A DNA stretch of 64,000 nt from Euglena gracilis (taxonomy: Eukaryota > Euglenida > Euglenophyceae > Euglenales). Shown piece after piece: positions 46,965 to 58,845 of the stretch (its first letter is position 1; each line of letters starts with the position of its first letter). Both the position numbers and the translations under genes were made by a program. Location: the NCBI GenBank assembly GCA_039621445.1, contig CP154955.1, positions 47,786,086-47,850,085 of the forward strand, in the 5' to 3' direction. The notes below the pieces were generated by a model that saw nothing but the letters and a program-made list of their open reading frames with translations, was not told where the DNA came from and ran no database searches.

Positions 46965-48720
46965 CACCTATAGTCAAGCCCAAAAATTTCCCCATTTTAG
47001 GCCATTTTAGGCCATTTTAGGCCATTTTAGGCCATTTAAGGCCATTTTAGGCCATTTTAAGGTATAGGTGGGGGTTCTGAAAGTCATAATTTTGCGTCAT
47101 TTTTGTCCCAAAAACTGTATCATAACGTGTGCAAACCTTCTCTTATTCAGCACTCCCATTCGTGGTTGGGACCATCATTTCTCATTCGTGATTATTCGTG
47201 ATTATTCGTGATTATTTGTGGTGCGAAAAATTCGCCTGGTTTTCAGCTAAACGATTGAGTGCTAGGATGGCAGCAGGAAGAACAATGTTTTTTGAGATAA
47301 AAAAAAACCGTTGCACCTATGCATCATCCTTGTGTGAGGGTTCCACTGCCTACACAAACCCCGGCTGTAAACAGAAGGCATCACAAAAGCAGAAACCGAA
47401 GCCGCCTGCAGCCAGTCTAGTTACGCAACAGTAAAGCGGCGCTCAATATCACCGTTACAAAACAGAAGGATAGCGGCCTGCCGCAATGCCTTTGCTTAAC
47501 AACCCTGGGGGAGTCCACTGGATGAGCATTTCGCTTTGTTGATGCAAAAAATGGGGGTACGACGGTTTTTCATGCTTTTTTCGTTCCAAAGAAAGACATT
47601 TTGGCAGGGTTTGGGGTTCAAAATCCTGGTGCTTGGCGCCGTTCACTAGCTGCAGCCCAGGCCCCCTTCCTTGTCTCCACGCACTTCGAACTGTCCAGGG
47701 TATTGAGCTGCACGACTCCGTGGGGTTGACTTCCCCCCACGTTTCCATTCCTTCTTCTTCACTTCCATGGCTGCAGCAGCAGCAGCAGTAGATTGTGATT
47801 TGCCATCAGAATCCGAAGAAGCATTTCCAAAAGAAAAAATAAAATAAATTTCCGAATGCTGAATGGGGGGTCCCACACTGGGCTAGGTGGGTGGAGGGGA
47901 CCCCCTCTCCCCACCCCGGGGTCTTAAAAGCCTGTTCGCCACAAACAAAAGAGCTAAAAACCCACTCTTTGGCTGTGGAAATTGTGAATTTTTGTGGTTT
48001 GCTCAGTTTTCCGAAAATGCCCACGATTGTCTCGCCGCCCTTTGGGCCGGGCAACAGAAGTAAAAGAAAAAAAACTCCCAAGAAAAAAAAGGGGAAAAAC
48101 TCATTTGTGATCATTCATGATATTTGTGAATATTCGTGATTTTTGAAAAATCCGAAATTCGTGGTGATTTGTGGTTACTCGTGATTATTTGTGCCACAAA
48201 TCAGAGGGAATCCTTGTATTCAGTTATTCAGAAATAAGCAATGCACATCCAAAAAAAAAAATGCAAAATTCATGAACACTGGATCAAAGCCATGGGAAGC
48301 TCAACAAATGTTAATTCATACCCACAGAGGAATTATGAAGAGTAAGAATTTACAAGTGTACGGCAGTAAAAAATTTTCAGTAAAAAAAAGTTGGTCAAAA
48401 TATTAAAATTTTATTTGCACTACCAAACAAGCGCTGGTTTTTTGTAGTTTATGAAATCTGCACCATTTTGCGGGATATCGCTAAAAGCAGTCTTTTTTTT
48501 TGAAAGACGATGCTGTTGCCTGGTGACATTCAATTTGATTTTGGCATTGTTTTCAGCCATTTGGGCCTTTTTGTGGCATGAAAGTGTTGCAGACATCATG
48601 AAGGGCAAAGATGAGAGCAATTCCTTTTCTTTGTGTTTATTTCCCCCTTGCCTTGCCTTGCACTTGGGGGAAACTTAATACTAAAAAGAAACCCTCTCAA
48701 CAGGTTCATAAACATGAGAG
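46965..48720. repeat. Dispersed repeat A, copy split by an insertion
   Basis: Colinear with 4750-5345 on both sides of 47151-48223. The left part ends at CTTCTCTTATTCAG, and the right part resumes with CACATCCAAAAA, GAACACTGGATCAAA, GGAAACTTAATACT. Confidence 0.85.
47151..48223. mobile_element. 1.07-kb insertion with 8-bp target duplication
   Basis: Flanked by TTATTCAG at 47143-47150 and 48224-48231, while the uninterrupted copy at about 4920 has a single TCATTCAG. Near both ends are TTCGTGATTATTCGTGATTA-type direct arrays. I see no convincing terminal inverted repeat and no intact transposase. The 8-bp duplication would fit hAT, and the subterminal arrays resemble those in 3248-4025. Confidence 0.75.
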
Positions 48721-48794
48721 CACCTCATTCATAATTGTTGTGGTCATTTGGGTCATTTGATCGTTATCAGCATCACTATCTCATCATCATCATC

Positions 48795-49080
48795 ATTCTG
48801 GTTATGGTTCTGGTTCTGGTTATGGTTATGGTTATGGTTATGGTTATGGTTATGGTTATGGTTATGGTTATGGTTATGGTTATTTTGTTATTGGTATTGG
48901 TATTGTTATTGGTATTGGTATTGGTATTGGTATTGGTATTGGTATTGGTATTGGTATTGGTATTGGTATTGGTATTGTTATTGGTATTGGTATTGTTATT
49001 GTTATTGTTATTGTTATTGTTATTGGTATTGGTATTGGTATTTGGTATTGGTATTGTTATGGTTATTGCTATTGTTATTA
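48795..49080. repeat. (GGTTAT)n / (GGTATT)n / (GTTATT)n array
   Basis: About 12 GGTTAT units change to about 20 GGTATT units with interspersed GTTATT. It produces long VMVMVM, LVLVLV and WYWYWY frames that are artefacts. Confidence 0.95.
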
Positions 49081-49243
49081 TCACCATCGTCATTATTGAG
49101 TGCAAGATAATAGAAGTTGGAAGATGTGAAGTTGGAAGAAATTACTCCTTCTTTCCAGTGCTTTCAATAGACACCATCAGAAAGCTCCACTTGAGTACAG
49201 GATAGTATCAGGCGGCAGAACCAGGAACAAACACAAAACAGAC

Positions 49244-49303
49244 CCGAAGCACTCTCAGAGGGGGATCCGCTGGGCGACGGCGTCGGTGACTCCGAAGGTG
49301 AGA
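49244..49303 (-). CDS. Ser/Pro mini-exon 13 (60 nt)
   Basis: TCCCAG acceptor, GTCTG donor, phase 1-1. Encodes SPSESPTPSPSGSPSESAS, junction residue Val. Flanking intron words (GAACAAACACAAAACAGACC) are shared with mini-exons 6 and 15. Confidence 0.9.
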
Positions 49304-49552
49304 CTGGGAACAGAGGAGGAAAAGCAGAACAAAAAACTGAGAGTAGGTGGGGGGTGTCAATTCAATATCTCAAGAATAACGAGGAAAGAAAACGTTGCTG
49401 CTCAGCAGCAATGGCCACTCTTTTGAGCAATTTGTTGAATAGAACTTATTATGAAATGAGTACTGCATATGGGTGTTTCAAACCATGTGCTGGACCAATT
49501 TCTCACTTCCTCAGACAAGGTGAACAACCAAAAAAAATGTGTCGATGCTGAG

Positions 49553-49729
49553 CAGGCTTTTTTTCATCTGGGGCCCCGGGGGGGGGGGGTCCCCCACCCA
49601 CCCAGTCCAGCGCGGCACCCCCCATGTTCCAAAAAGTTTTCCGTGCTTTGCACCGAAACCCATTCCTGGGCCTGCCACCCGGGACCAACCCACCCACCCC
49701 CCAGGGGGGTCTACTGACCAAAAAGCCTG
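49553..49729. mobile_element. hAT-like MITE, CAGGCTTTTT ends
   Basis: Left end CAGGCTTTTTTTCATC, right end GACCAAAAAGCCTG. The flanking 8-mers ATGCTGAG and CTGCTGAA match at 6 of 8. The body is G/C runs with CCCACCCACCC, 177 bp. Confidence 0.6.
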
Positions 49730-49820
49730 CTGCTGAAGCCTGCTGCTGAGAGAAGTGCAATCTTCTTCGTAAAAAAAACTTTGAAAAAACTGTGCGGCCG
49801 CCATCCCTGCAGTTTCTGAC

Positions 49821-50162
49821 CATAGATTCACTTAGTGACCCAGAGGGGAGTCCTTTTTTTCCGGGCCCAAACCCACCCAACCCCCTTTTTCAAAACCCCG
49901 CCCACCACAAACCCCCACCCGGGGGGGGGGGGGGGTCAACCACCCACCCACCCCCAAAATCCAACCAAATTTGGCCAAAAACATTGAAAAATATTCCGGC
50001 CCGGCCTTCAGCCGGGCAAAAACCTGGCCCATGGCGCACCCCACCCACCAGGGGGGACGTCCCAGGGCCCCCCAGGGGGGGTCCGGGGCCCCAACCCACC
50101 CATCCTCTCTCGAAAAACCAACCCCCGAAGGGGAGGGATCACAGGTGTTAAGTGAATCTATG
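49821..50162. mobile_element. MITE with perfect 8-bp target duplication, CATAGATTCACTTA ends
   Basis: Ends CATAGATTCACTTA and TAAGTGAATCTATG are perfect 14-bp inverted repeats. The flanks TTTCTGAC at 49813-49820 and 50163-50170 are identical. The 342-bp body carries CCCACCCA words and G/C runs. An 8-bp duplication suggests hAT, though the termini are not CAGGG. Confidence 0.9.
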
Positions 50163-50170
50163 TTTCTGAC

Positions 50171-51296
50171 CTCATGGCGCGGCAGCTTTGACCTAAAGTG
50201 CTTTTTGGAGACCAATGCACCCCCTCCCCATCTCAGTGAATGCAATGGGTATATCTACGGGCACTGTTTGAGGGGATCCTGAAGATCCCGCCACCCCCCC
50301 CCCAAAACCAGCCCAGTGGAGGAAAAGCCACTGGGGGGACCTCCCAAAAAAAATCAGGCCATCTAAGAGCATTTCCAAAAAAAGCGAATACGGTGCTTCG
50401 CACCGAAACCGAAACCGAAACCGAAACCAGATGCGAGTGCACCCCCCAGGGGGATCATCTGAGCTAAAAGCCTGGCTGGTGTCGACAGAGAGGCACGCTG
50501 GGGATGTATGGAAAGCCTTGGAACAGGGGCCCTACTTGGGCTAGGACCCCTGTTCCCACCTCGAAACTGGCGTGGGACCAGAAAAATTTAGGCTTGTGGA
50601 CAGGGAAAGGGCTGGATGCCAGGACAACAATGTTGAGAAATTTGAAGATAAATGCAAGCTTTTTTTTTGAACTTTTTTGAATATTTTTTATGAAAAAAAA
50701 AAAAAAAAAAATCAAAAAATGGCAATATGCTCAAAATGAGGGGAAGGGGCGTTTTTTTTTTGCTCATCTTCCAGCTCGCAGCGCTGAAAAAAAAATTTTA
50801 ATGGCCATGGGGGATGTGGGGTAGATACCTGCCAACCCACCTGCCAACATCTAGGGGTCAGGGTTCGATACAAGGAGAGGAGGGGGGGGGGGGCCGGCCC
50901 CCCCCCCCGCGGGCCAGGGGGGGGGGGGGGGGGGGGTGGGGGGACACCCCCCCCCACCTAAACAGTGGCGCGGTCAGGGTGACCGAAAATTTTTGACCCC
51001 CCTTGGGCACTTTTTGGGCAAAAATTGGCCAAAAATGCAAAAAAAATTTCGGCGCAAAGCGCCGGAGGAAAAAATTGACCCTTTTTGAGGTGGCCTGATG
51101 AGGGTAGACCCACCATAGCATTTTCACCAACTTTGGGGAAACAGGAATTTTGGCCAGGAAAATTTTTGAATTTATTTGTGAAAAATGAACCCAAAATGAT
51201 GATTTCTGATGGAAACCACATTTTTTCACAAAAAGATCTCACAAAATTCATCTCAAAAAAATTTGATAGTTTTTAGCGGGGGGGGAAACGAAGGTC
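50171..51296. other. Intron sequence with G/C-run element
   Basis: At 50863 CAGGGTTCGATACAAGG starts a poly-G/poly-C element with CACCTAAACAGTGGCGCGGT near 50955 and the hairpin word TCGGCGCAAAGCGCCGG at about 51049. This is the layout seen at 58425 and 63835. CCGAAACCGAAACCGAAACC at 50402 is a short hexamer array. Confidence 0.6.
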
Positions 51297-51690
51297 AAAA
51301 AAATTGGACCCAATTTTGGCACAGTCAAGATTTACTGACATTTTTTTCCTGGACATTTTTGGGATTTTCAATAGCATTTTTTTCTTCAAAAACCTCTCGA
51401 AAATCAAAATTTTGAGAAAAGGTGTGAAAAAATGGGTATCGGGGGCTTTGGGGGGACCTCCTATATGGGTCCCAAAATGGTCCAAAATACACCCAGTGCC
51501 GAAGGTGCCAGGAAATATTTTGAGGTCCAAAAATTGGTGCTCCCGGAAATACGGGAAGAGGTGGCGGGAGGTGGTGGTCGACCCCCCCATCCATCATGCA
51601 GGGGGTGGGGGGTCGACCCCCCCCCACCCACCACCCTGGCTGTTTGGCCGATTCCCATTCTGCCCTGGCCCCTACCACCGACCTCAATAC
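51297..51690. repeat. Dispersed repeat D, copy 2
   Basis: Partner of 8336-8740, same order and orientation. Followed by the repeat phrase CCTCAATACCGACAGGC. Confidence 0.7.
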
Positions 51691-51769
51691 CGACAGGCAT
51701 CCCATCCATCCCTGGGCATGCCTGTCGTATGCGAACCACCTCGTGCGGATGTGCATCACAGCGGGCTAC

Positions 51770-51829
51770 CTGAGGGGCTTTCGGAAGGGGACTCGCTGGG
51801 CGACAGCGACGGCGAGAGGGAGGGCGAGG
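51770..51829 (-). CDS. Ser/Pro mini-exon 12 (60 nt)
   Basis: CCCCACAG acceptor, GTAGCCC donor, phase 1-1. Encodes SPSLSPSLSPSESPSESPS, junction residue Ala. It and about 60 bp of upstream intron (CACCATCAGGATT...GGACCAGC in plus orientation) are near-copies of mini-exon 5. Confidence 0.9.
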
Positions 51830-53574
51830 CTGTGGGGCAGCGGGAGAGCGATGTGGCGGCGACGAAAAAGCACCATCAGGATTTCGGACCAGCGCAACGA
51901 GGCTGAATTGGTCGGGAAAACATTGAGTACCAATCAAAATAACAAACTTTTCCCAATTTTTTTTGTGATAATGCCCATTTTCTTTCCCACAAATTTCATT
52001 CCAGAATGTTCACCTCCTCGTTGTCAACACCTGTGCCGACGACGGCGTGTCAAAGGAGCCTTGGCAAAAGCATAACAGGAAAACAATGGGAAGGTCCTTT
52101 TCCCCAAACTTTTCATGAAATTCTAGCTTAAACTGCAAGTTTCAGAGTTGGGGGGGATGCTGTTTTGTCAGCGGGCGGGGCTGGCATGGCCCAGACCCAG
52201 TCACACCCAGCCACGCTGCCAGTCGGGGGTGGGGGTCCGCAGAAATAAAGTTCGGGCCAGCCCAGCAAAGCCAGGTTGGACCAAAAAAAAATTGGCGCAA
52301 AGCGCCAAAAATGTTTGGAAGTGGTCAAAAAGGCGGCCGAAAATGGCATTTTCGGGTGGCTTTTGGGTTTCCGCCTCCAAATTCTGGCTGAAAAATGCCA
52401 GCCCGGCTGCATTTGGACACTTTTTTGCCTGGTTTTGTGGAACCTGTGGGCGTGCATGACGTTGGTCTTCGCCTACAGAACATCCACACGTGGGAGACAC
52501 GGCATCGTGGGTCCAGCTGCCTGCCAGCTGGGCTCCGCTGGGCCCCCCCAGGAAAGTGGTCCAGCCAGCACCTTTTTTCTAACCAGCCAGCAGCTTTTCC
52601 CACCCGGTTCACTGCCCCAACGCCGGGGGTCCTTAAGAATACCCTGGAGGGAATTGTGGTTCTGGGAATGTTCTGAGATTTTTTAAGGCACCAGCCAAGC
52701 ACCTGTGGAGTTACCAGCCGTGACTTGCTTTCGAGGGGGGGAGGGTCCGCAGCCTGGGAGCTTCTGGCCTGGGAAAAAAAGGTGTTGTTTGGGGGGGCAA
52801 ATGCTTGAGCCACTTTGTCCATGATCCTGGTCTTATGCTTGTGTCCATAATCGATGGACACAAACTGCCCTCACCCCCCTCAAAGTGTCCCCCCCAAAGT
52901 GGCCAAGAATTTTGGCAAGTATTGGTTTACCCCCCCCCCTCAAAGTGGCCAATTTCCTTTGGCACCAAAGTTGTTGGCTGGCTGGACCCTCCCCCCCCCC
53001 AGGGGTTAGGGTCCCCTTCAGCTTCAGAAAACTCCTGATTCCCATAAGACTCCATATTTACGTGAACACACACAAGTGCCTGGACCTTTTCCCTAACCCA
53101 ATTGAGTTCCTTGTTTGCATGCTGATTGTCTGAGGTTATGCACTGATCCCTGTCTGGCTTGTTTTGTTCTTTCAACCGAAAGAAAAGCTGCAGCAAATAC
53201 CTAGGAATACCTGGATGACGGATGAAAGACCCTCAGGGGGGCTTCATATTGGGAGGGGGGCTTTACATTTGGGGGGATCGAACTTTTTGGGGGTGGCTTC
53301 TATGACCTTCGGCGGCTTTCAATTATGGCCAAATACCAATTTTATGACCAATTTTTGTTGTGTGCTACCTATTTTTGCCAAAAAAAAGTGCGAATATTAT
53401 CCAAAATGGAGCATTTCTGGTGGAAAAAAAAATGTTGTATACAACAAAAAAAGTTTCCTCTTTTTCCTGAATGGCACCACCGTCCGGCTCCACATCAGGG
53501 GGGGGGCTTATGTTTGGACAGCAAAACCAACACCCCCTGGTGGGGGGGCTTTATATTTGGGGAGGAGGGTTTAC
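51830..53574. other. Intron sequence, no gene
   Basis: Contains G/C-run repeat words, GGCGCAAAGCGCC near 52295, and CAGCCAGC-rich sequence at 52540-52600 resembling the 40.1-kb MITE body. No splice pair or motif is supported. Confidence 0.5.
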
Positions 53575-53826
53575 CTGGCGGGCTGTCGGAGGGGCTGGCG
53601 CTGGGCCTTGAAATTTTCTGGGGCCGTTTCTCCCCTAGTTGGTATCACTCTGTCCTGGCATTTAGCCTCATTTTGAGGGCCACGACCTGGATGAACCAGA
53701 AGGGGACAAATGGCCCCAAACGAACCACTCTCCTGGTGGCGACGTTTATCCGTGTTGTGAGGTGCGCCTTGTTGGTTTGCCATTCCCTTGCCCCGCAGTC
53801 TCCCCTTCGGAATCCCCGACCCCGTC
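53575..53826 (-). pseudogene. Ser/Pro mini-exon 11 broken by a micro-inversion
   Basis: The 3' half (32 nt, 53575-53606, donor GTAAACC) is on the minus strand. The 5' half with its acceptor CCCCGCAG (28 nt, 53799-53826) is on the plus strand. 32 + 28 is exactly 60. The break falls inside a Ser codon, and inverting 53607-53826 would give the standard SPSESPTPSPSASPSDSPP unit. In the present arrangement the exon cannot be spliced normally. Confidence 0.85.
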
Positions 53827-54245
53827 CCGCTTCAGAAACCCCCAAAAATGGTGCTTTTGGACGCTTCTGGGGAAATTAGTTAATAACATGACAGACAGCA
53901 GAGTGTTTATTCGCAATTTTTGCATCCTCTCTGCTTTATCAATATTTTATTAATTTGAAAACCTGCAGCAAAAAAAAACCAGGCAATCGGGGAAAATACC
54001 ACACAGCATTTCCCACCCCTTCTGTGTTGACAATTTGCAAATGTGAATGAGCCGGTTGCTCAGATGGCTTCTATTTTGGGGAAGGCTTGGTGGGGGAAGT
54101 GGTCAGACCTCTCAGTAGACACCCCAGCAACCATAGAGTTTCGGGGACTCCCCAACAGCCTGCCCAAAGGGGATTTCCCTTTTTTTGGCTTCCGGTGTGC
54201 CTTTTGTTTGAGTCATGGGTCGTCCGTCCTGAGGGGGGTTGGCAC
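53827..54245. other. Intron sequence, no gene
   Basis: I see nothing to annotate. Confidence 0.45.
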
Positions 54246-54287
54246 CTGAGGTACTGTCAGAGGGGGACGGCGATCCGGAGCCCGACA
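54246..54287 (-). CDS. Ser/Pro mini-exon 10 (42 nt)
   Basis: TTCACAG acceptor, GTGCC donor, phase 1-1. Encodes SGSGSPSPSDSTS, junction residue Val. It is six codons shorter than the norm, a whole-codon deletion that keeps phase. The SGSGSP start is shared with mini-exon 3. Confidence 0.8.
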
Positions 54288-54870
54288 CTGTGAAGGGGGA
54301 GGCAGAGATTCATTGCAGTGACCACTGTCACTGGAAGAATCCCGGATGTGTCCGGATCTATTTGCCAGCTGGTGGAGAACACAGTGAAATTCGACCGCGC
54401 GCAAGGCCCAAGGTCCGCCCAAACCGTGCCTTTGCAATAAATGTACGAAAGTCAATGCAAAAAAAGGGGTAAAAGAAATGAAACGAACAAACTTTTATAG
54501 TTGGATTCTGCAGAAAACCCGAAGAAGAAACACGTGCCTTGAATCCCTCCAATTTGCTTGGTTGGCAGCGGACGTGAGAGAACGCTGGTTTGTCCAGCGG
54601 CAGCATCCCAACCGTGGTTGCCTTTTCGAGGCTTAGGAACGCCAACCACAAGCTTTGAGTTTCAGCAAGGTTTGCCAGGATATGCTTCGGAAGTTTTAAC
54701 CGCATTGTTTTCCATGTTTTGGTCATTTGTCCATCCAAAGGTTGTGAATTTGGATGAATGATATAATAAGTCAGAGAGAGATCATCCGAAGGTTGTGACT
54801 TTGGCTGAATCACATAATAGGTTAAGGAAGGAAGACGAATGATAATAATGATAGGTCAAAGAAGGATCAC

Positions 54871-54930
54871 CTGACGCGCTCTCGGAGGGGGAGTCACTTG
54901 GGGATGGGGCTGGTGACTCAGAGGGCGAAT
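54871..54930 (-). CDS. Ser/Pro mini-exon 9 (60 nt)
   Basis: CAACACAG acceptor, GTGATCC donor, phase 1-1. Encodes SPSESPAPSPSDSPSESAS, junction residue Asp. Confidence 0.9.
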
Positions 54931-56511
54931 CTGTGTTGACCAGGAAAAGAGAGCAGTCGAATATTCAGCTTGAGCAGCGAGCTTGAGAAGCAGTTGAGGT
55001 GCTTAAATGCTTTTGTTTGGAGACGCGGAGGGAGGGCATGCACTTCCATCCTTCATTGGAACGAGACGCTACAGCCTGTTGGGGGGAGGTGCACCATGCA
55101 GGTGGGAAGCTGCACCAAACGAAATGGTTTCCGATGCCAAAGGAGGGGTTGTACCATGGGGGTCCGGACCATACCATTGCTTAGCGACCCCCCAGGGGGA
55201 AGGGGGGGGGTCACTTTCCACTCTGAAAAAAAAACTTATCGGTCGCTTTTCCGAAAACACCATTCAGTCACTTTACCACCCCCCCCCAGGGGGGGATCGG
55301 CCACTCTTCAGGAGGCGATGGAAATTTGCCAAAAAGTCTGGAAAAAATCTAAAAAGTTTCCGGCGCCTTCGACGCCAGGCCAGCCACTTTTCATTTTCGG
55401 GTCTACCCCACCCCCCCGGGGGGGGGGGGGCCCATGGCCAAAAAAAAACAGTCAGCCACTGTGAGAAAAAAAAAGCAGTCAGTCACCTCCCCCTGTGGGG
55501 TGGGACAGGTGTTAAGGAATGGTATGGTCCAGACCCCCCATACAAACCATACAAAAAAATTTTACCGACCCCCGGGGGGGAGGGGGTCCCCCCACTTTTG
55601 GAAAAAACCACTCACCCACTTTTTTTTTCCACAACCCAATCAGTCACCACCTCCTCCCGGGGGGGGGGGGGGGGCGGCCACTCTGGAATCCAAAGGAAAA
55701 TTGACCAAAAACATGGAAAAAAAGGCCAAAAAATTTCCGGGTCACTTTAGGGGTTTTTTCCCAACCCCCCCCTGTGGGGAGAGGTCCGGGCCAAAAACAA
55801 GACAGTCACTCCAAAAAACCAGTCCCCCCCCGGGGGGGGGGGGTTGGCCAGTGCTTGAGCAATTGTCTGCTCCCAACGCAGGGGGGAGGGGTCAGACTCC
55901 CCCCTTTCCTCGAAACTGAAGGGGGGGAGGGCGAGAAAAAACTTTGTTCTTTGGGTGGGAAAAAGATTAGGGGAAAAAAACTATGGGAAAACTTTGGTCT
56001 TGTAAAAAAAATGGGGAAATTAAAAATGTCAGAGAAAATAATGCATTTTTAATAGTATTTTTTTCAGCTTTTTCAGCTTACAAAAGGGCAACTCAAAATT
56101 CCAGGAAATGGTCAAAATGGACTTCTGGTGGTGTTTGTTTTTGTAAGTTCTCATTTCGGAATAACCCCAAGAATTGACAACATCATATAACCCCATCTAT
56201 TTGTGTACGACATTTGTAACATAGACAAAAATTATGGGGGGGAACTATGGAAAATTTGGGGTGGTTTCCCGTGGTTTTTGTCCACATTGTTAAAAGAGAG
56301 GGAAAAAGGTGTTTTTTGTTTGGTGTTTGGTTTTTTTGTTTGGAAAAAGGTGTTTTTGCTTTTTGCATCACTGTGCCCAAGGCACAGGAACCTGCCAGGG
56401 GGGACACCCCCTTCCAGCACCTAGGGGGCATCTCAAAACCGAAGGGCTTCCCATACATCCCTGATGCCTTCCGGTTCCTCTCCTGCGGGGCGAGGCGTTG
56501 GGAGGGCACAC
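54931..56511. repeat. Intron with tandem CACTCT-GGCCACT G/C-run blocks
   Basis: Between 55190 and 55850 three diverged blocks repeat the order: C run, G run, GGCCACTCT, then a GGAAA...TTGCC/TTGACC line, AAAATTTCCGG-like word and GTCAGTCAC. Related words occur at 30360 and 60845. No gene is seen. Confidence 0.5.
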
Positions 56512-56571
56512 CCGATGGGCTGCCAGAGGGGGACTCGCTGGGCGACGGGGAGGGGGACTCGGAGGGCGAGC
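56512..56571 (-). CDS. Ser/Pro mini-exon 8 (60 nt)
   Basis: CCCCCACAG acceptor, GTGTGCCC donor, phase 1-1. Encodes SPSESPSPSPSESPSGSPS, junction residue Gly. Exon and near flanks are very close to mini-exon 1. Confidence 0.9.
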
Positions 56572-58056
56572 CTGTGGGGGAGGGGGAGAGGGCAGGAACG
56601 AGCTGTGTTTTTGACTAACCCTGGGGCAGGGGACCGAGAGTGCCGCGGGGTGCCTGTCAGGTGGGGGGGGGGTGTAGCTGCCCCTCTCGGGAGTTGGAAT
56701 TGTGGGGCCATATTCTGCCTTGCTGGGAAGAAGATGTGACGCAATTTTAAAGCTTTTTGGGTGAATTTCCTTAGAAACTTTGGACAACACAAGGAAAAAG
56801 ACATGTCAGAAGAGTGTCATTGAAACAGAAAAGTGAATGACACGCTGTACCTTGGACAGGAGTGGGGACTGGTTTGGGGGTCTTGAGCGTCGCGTGACAA
56901 CGAACCAGTTGGCTCTGTATCCACTCCTCTGAGTGGGGTCCGCCACACGTGGCCGCAAGTGGCCCTGGTTTATTCCTTTTGACTGATCAAAAACCATTGA
57001 TATTGGGCCACTTTGGTCCAACAGGGGAGTGACCCTCCTCCAAGGATATGTGATAAGCCAACAGAAGGGGGTCCGACAGTCCGACCCCCGCCAACACAGG
57101 GGGGAGAGGGTGGGTCGAATCCCCCTTTCAACCTCCACAATGGCGAGTATTATACAAAATTTTCAGTTTGGGAGCAGCCCGAATTCCAAGGTTCCTGTGA
57201 AAATTCGTTGGAAGGCGCTGATTTTTTTTGCGGAACCATTTCCGAAAATTGGTGTATTGAACACTTGCACATTTGTCAAAGGGGAGATACCTGAAACTGT
57301 TGGAATACAACAAAATACAATTGAAATCAACTTTAAAAAATGCAAAAAAATAACACCATTCTCGTTCCAATATTTTCTACAACACTTTTGTCATTATTAT
57401 TTTGTTTCCAAACATTTCAAGGCAAAAGTGGAAGAAAAATAAAGCAAATTGATTAAGAAAACTAAACAAAAAGAGGACACAAACACATTCCACGTAAAAA
57501 AAAATTCTGGTGAAAACATCCCCTCCAAAAAAAGTCTCCCCAAAAAAATAAGCACTGCCCCCCAAAAATAAGACCCTCCCCCTCCAACATAATACTCCTC
57601 CTGATGACGCAAAGCGCTGCAGATGGTGAAACTTTTCCCTGAAAAACTACCAAACACCCAAATTTCAGAAAAGAAAATGATGAAGTTGCAAATTCTTTGG
57701 GACTTTTGAGTTCTAAATTTAGGGTAATAGCTAAATTGAACTAATTTTCACATCGCGATAAGCGCCGAAGGGAAAAAATCTAGTGCTTTAGGAAGCCTGG
57801 AAAATGATGCTTTTATTTTCAGGTACACCCAAAAATAAGACCCGAACCTTGCTTGGTGGGGTTAAAGACGTACTTGCTATTCTCTCCTTCCCAGCTTCTT
57901 TTAACAGTTCCTGGATTTTGGATGCATTGTTCATTTTAGGGTACAATTTGGGGGTAATGTCCAGGAAACCCCCCAAAAAACGCAGGGTGGGTTGGGTTGA
58001 CAGAAAACGCCAACAATAGCGATGGGCAGCCTCACAGGCGCGGAGGGGGGGGGTAC
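56572..58056. other. Intron sequence; A-tract-free paralogue at 57367-57492
   Basis: The segment 57367-57492 (CCAATATTTTCTACAACACT to ACACAAACACATTCC) is the paralogue of 40300-40700 without the 284-bp A tract. No gene is seen in the rest. Confidence 0.6.
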
Positions 58057-58116
58057 CTGACGGACTTCCAGAGGGGGACTCACTGGGAGATGGCGTCGGG
58101 GACTCGGAGGGGGAGC
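58057..58116 (-). CDS. Ser/Pro mini-exon 7 (60 nt)
   Basis: TGCTGCAG acceptor, GTACCC donor, phase 1-1. Encodes SPSESPTPSPSESPSGSPS, junction residue Gly. It is close to the array consensus. Confidence 0.9.
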
Positions 58117-58424
58117 CTGCAGCACGGGGGCATTGGAACAAACCAATTGCCGAGCGAAGATGGAAGACTTCCCTGAATGCAGATGGTGGGGGGGGGGAAC
58201 ACAGCAAACTCTGCGGCCATTCTTCGGAGGAAGATTCGCGGTTTTACCATTTGAAGTGCAAGGTCAGAGAAGGCGGCCGGCGGCCGTGCTTGCTGCTTCT
58301 TCCTGCACCTTTCATCATTGGCTCACCGCACAGCTGAGAACGAGCCAGAGCAGTGCCAGGTGTTGGAATCAAAGGATCTGGAAGACCGGGGGGGAGGTCC
58401 CACCCACCCACCCAGGGGGAGCCC

Positions 58425-58845
58425 CAGGGTTCGATTTAAAAAAAGGTGAGGGGGGGGGGGGTGGTCCGGACCCCCCCACTTCGGACCACGAGGGGCGGGG
58501 GGTGGGAGGGGGACCCCCCCACTAAACAGGGCTCGGTCCGGGTGACCGATTCTCAGCCCGGCGCTTCGCACCGGGCCGAAAATTTTTGACCCCCAAAACG
58601 ACCAAAAGTGCCATTTTGGGCACTTTTTGGGCAAAAATTTGCCAAAACTGCAAAAATTCTTCGGCGCAAAGCGCCGAAGGAAAAAAATTGACCCTTTTTG
58701 GGGGGGTCCCGGGTACCCCCCCCCGGGTCGGTCTGGACCCCCCTGGCAGGTGGGGGGGGTCCGGACCCCCTGCGGGCCAGGGGGGGGGGGGGTGGGGGAG
58801 ACCCCCCCACCTAAACCATGTACGCGCCCCTTATATCAAACCCTG
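58425..58845. mobile_element. MITE-like element, CAGGGTTCGAT / ATCAAACCCTG ends
   Basis: Terminal inverted repeats CAGGGTTCGATTTAA and TTATATCAAACCCTG. Flanks GGGAGCCC and GGAAGCCC match at 7 of 8. The interior has G/C runs, the hairpin word TCGGCGCAAAGCGCCGA at 58664 and CACCTAAACCATGTACG. Caution: at least 60 bp upstream (TTGGAATCAAAGGATCT) is also shared with 63.77 kb, so the true unit may be larger. Confidence 0.6.
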
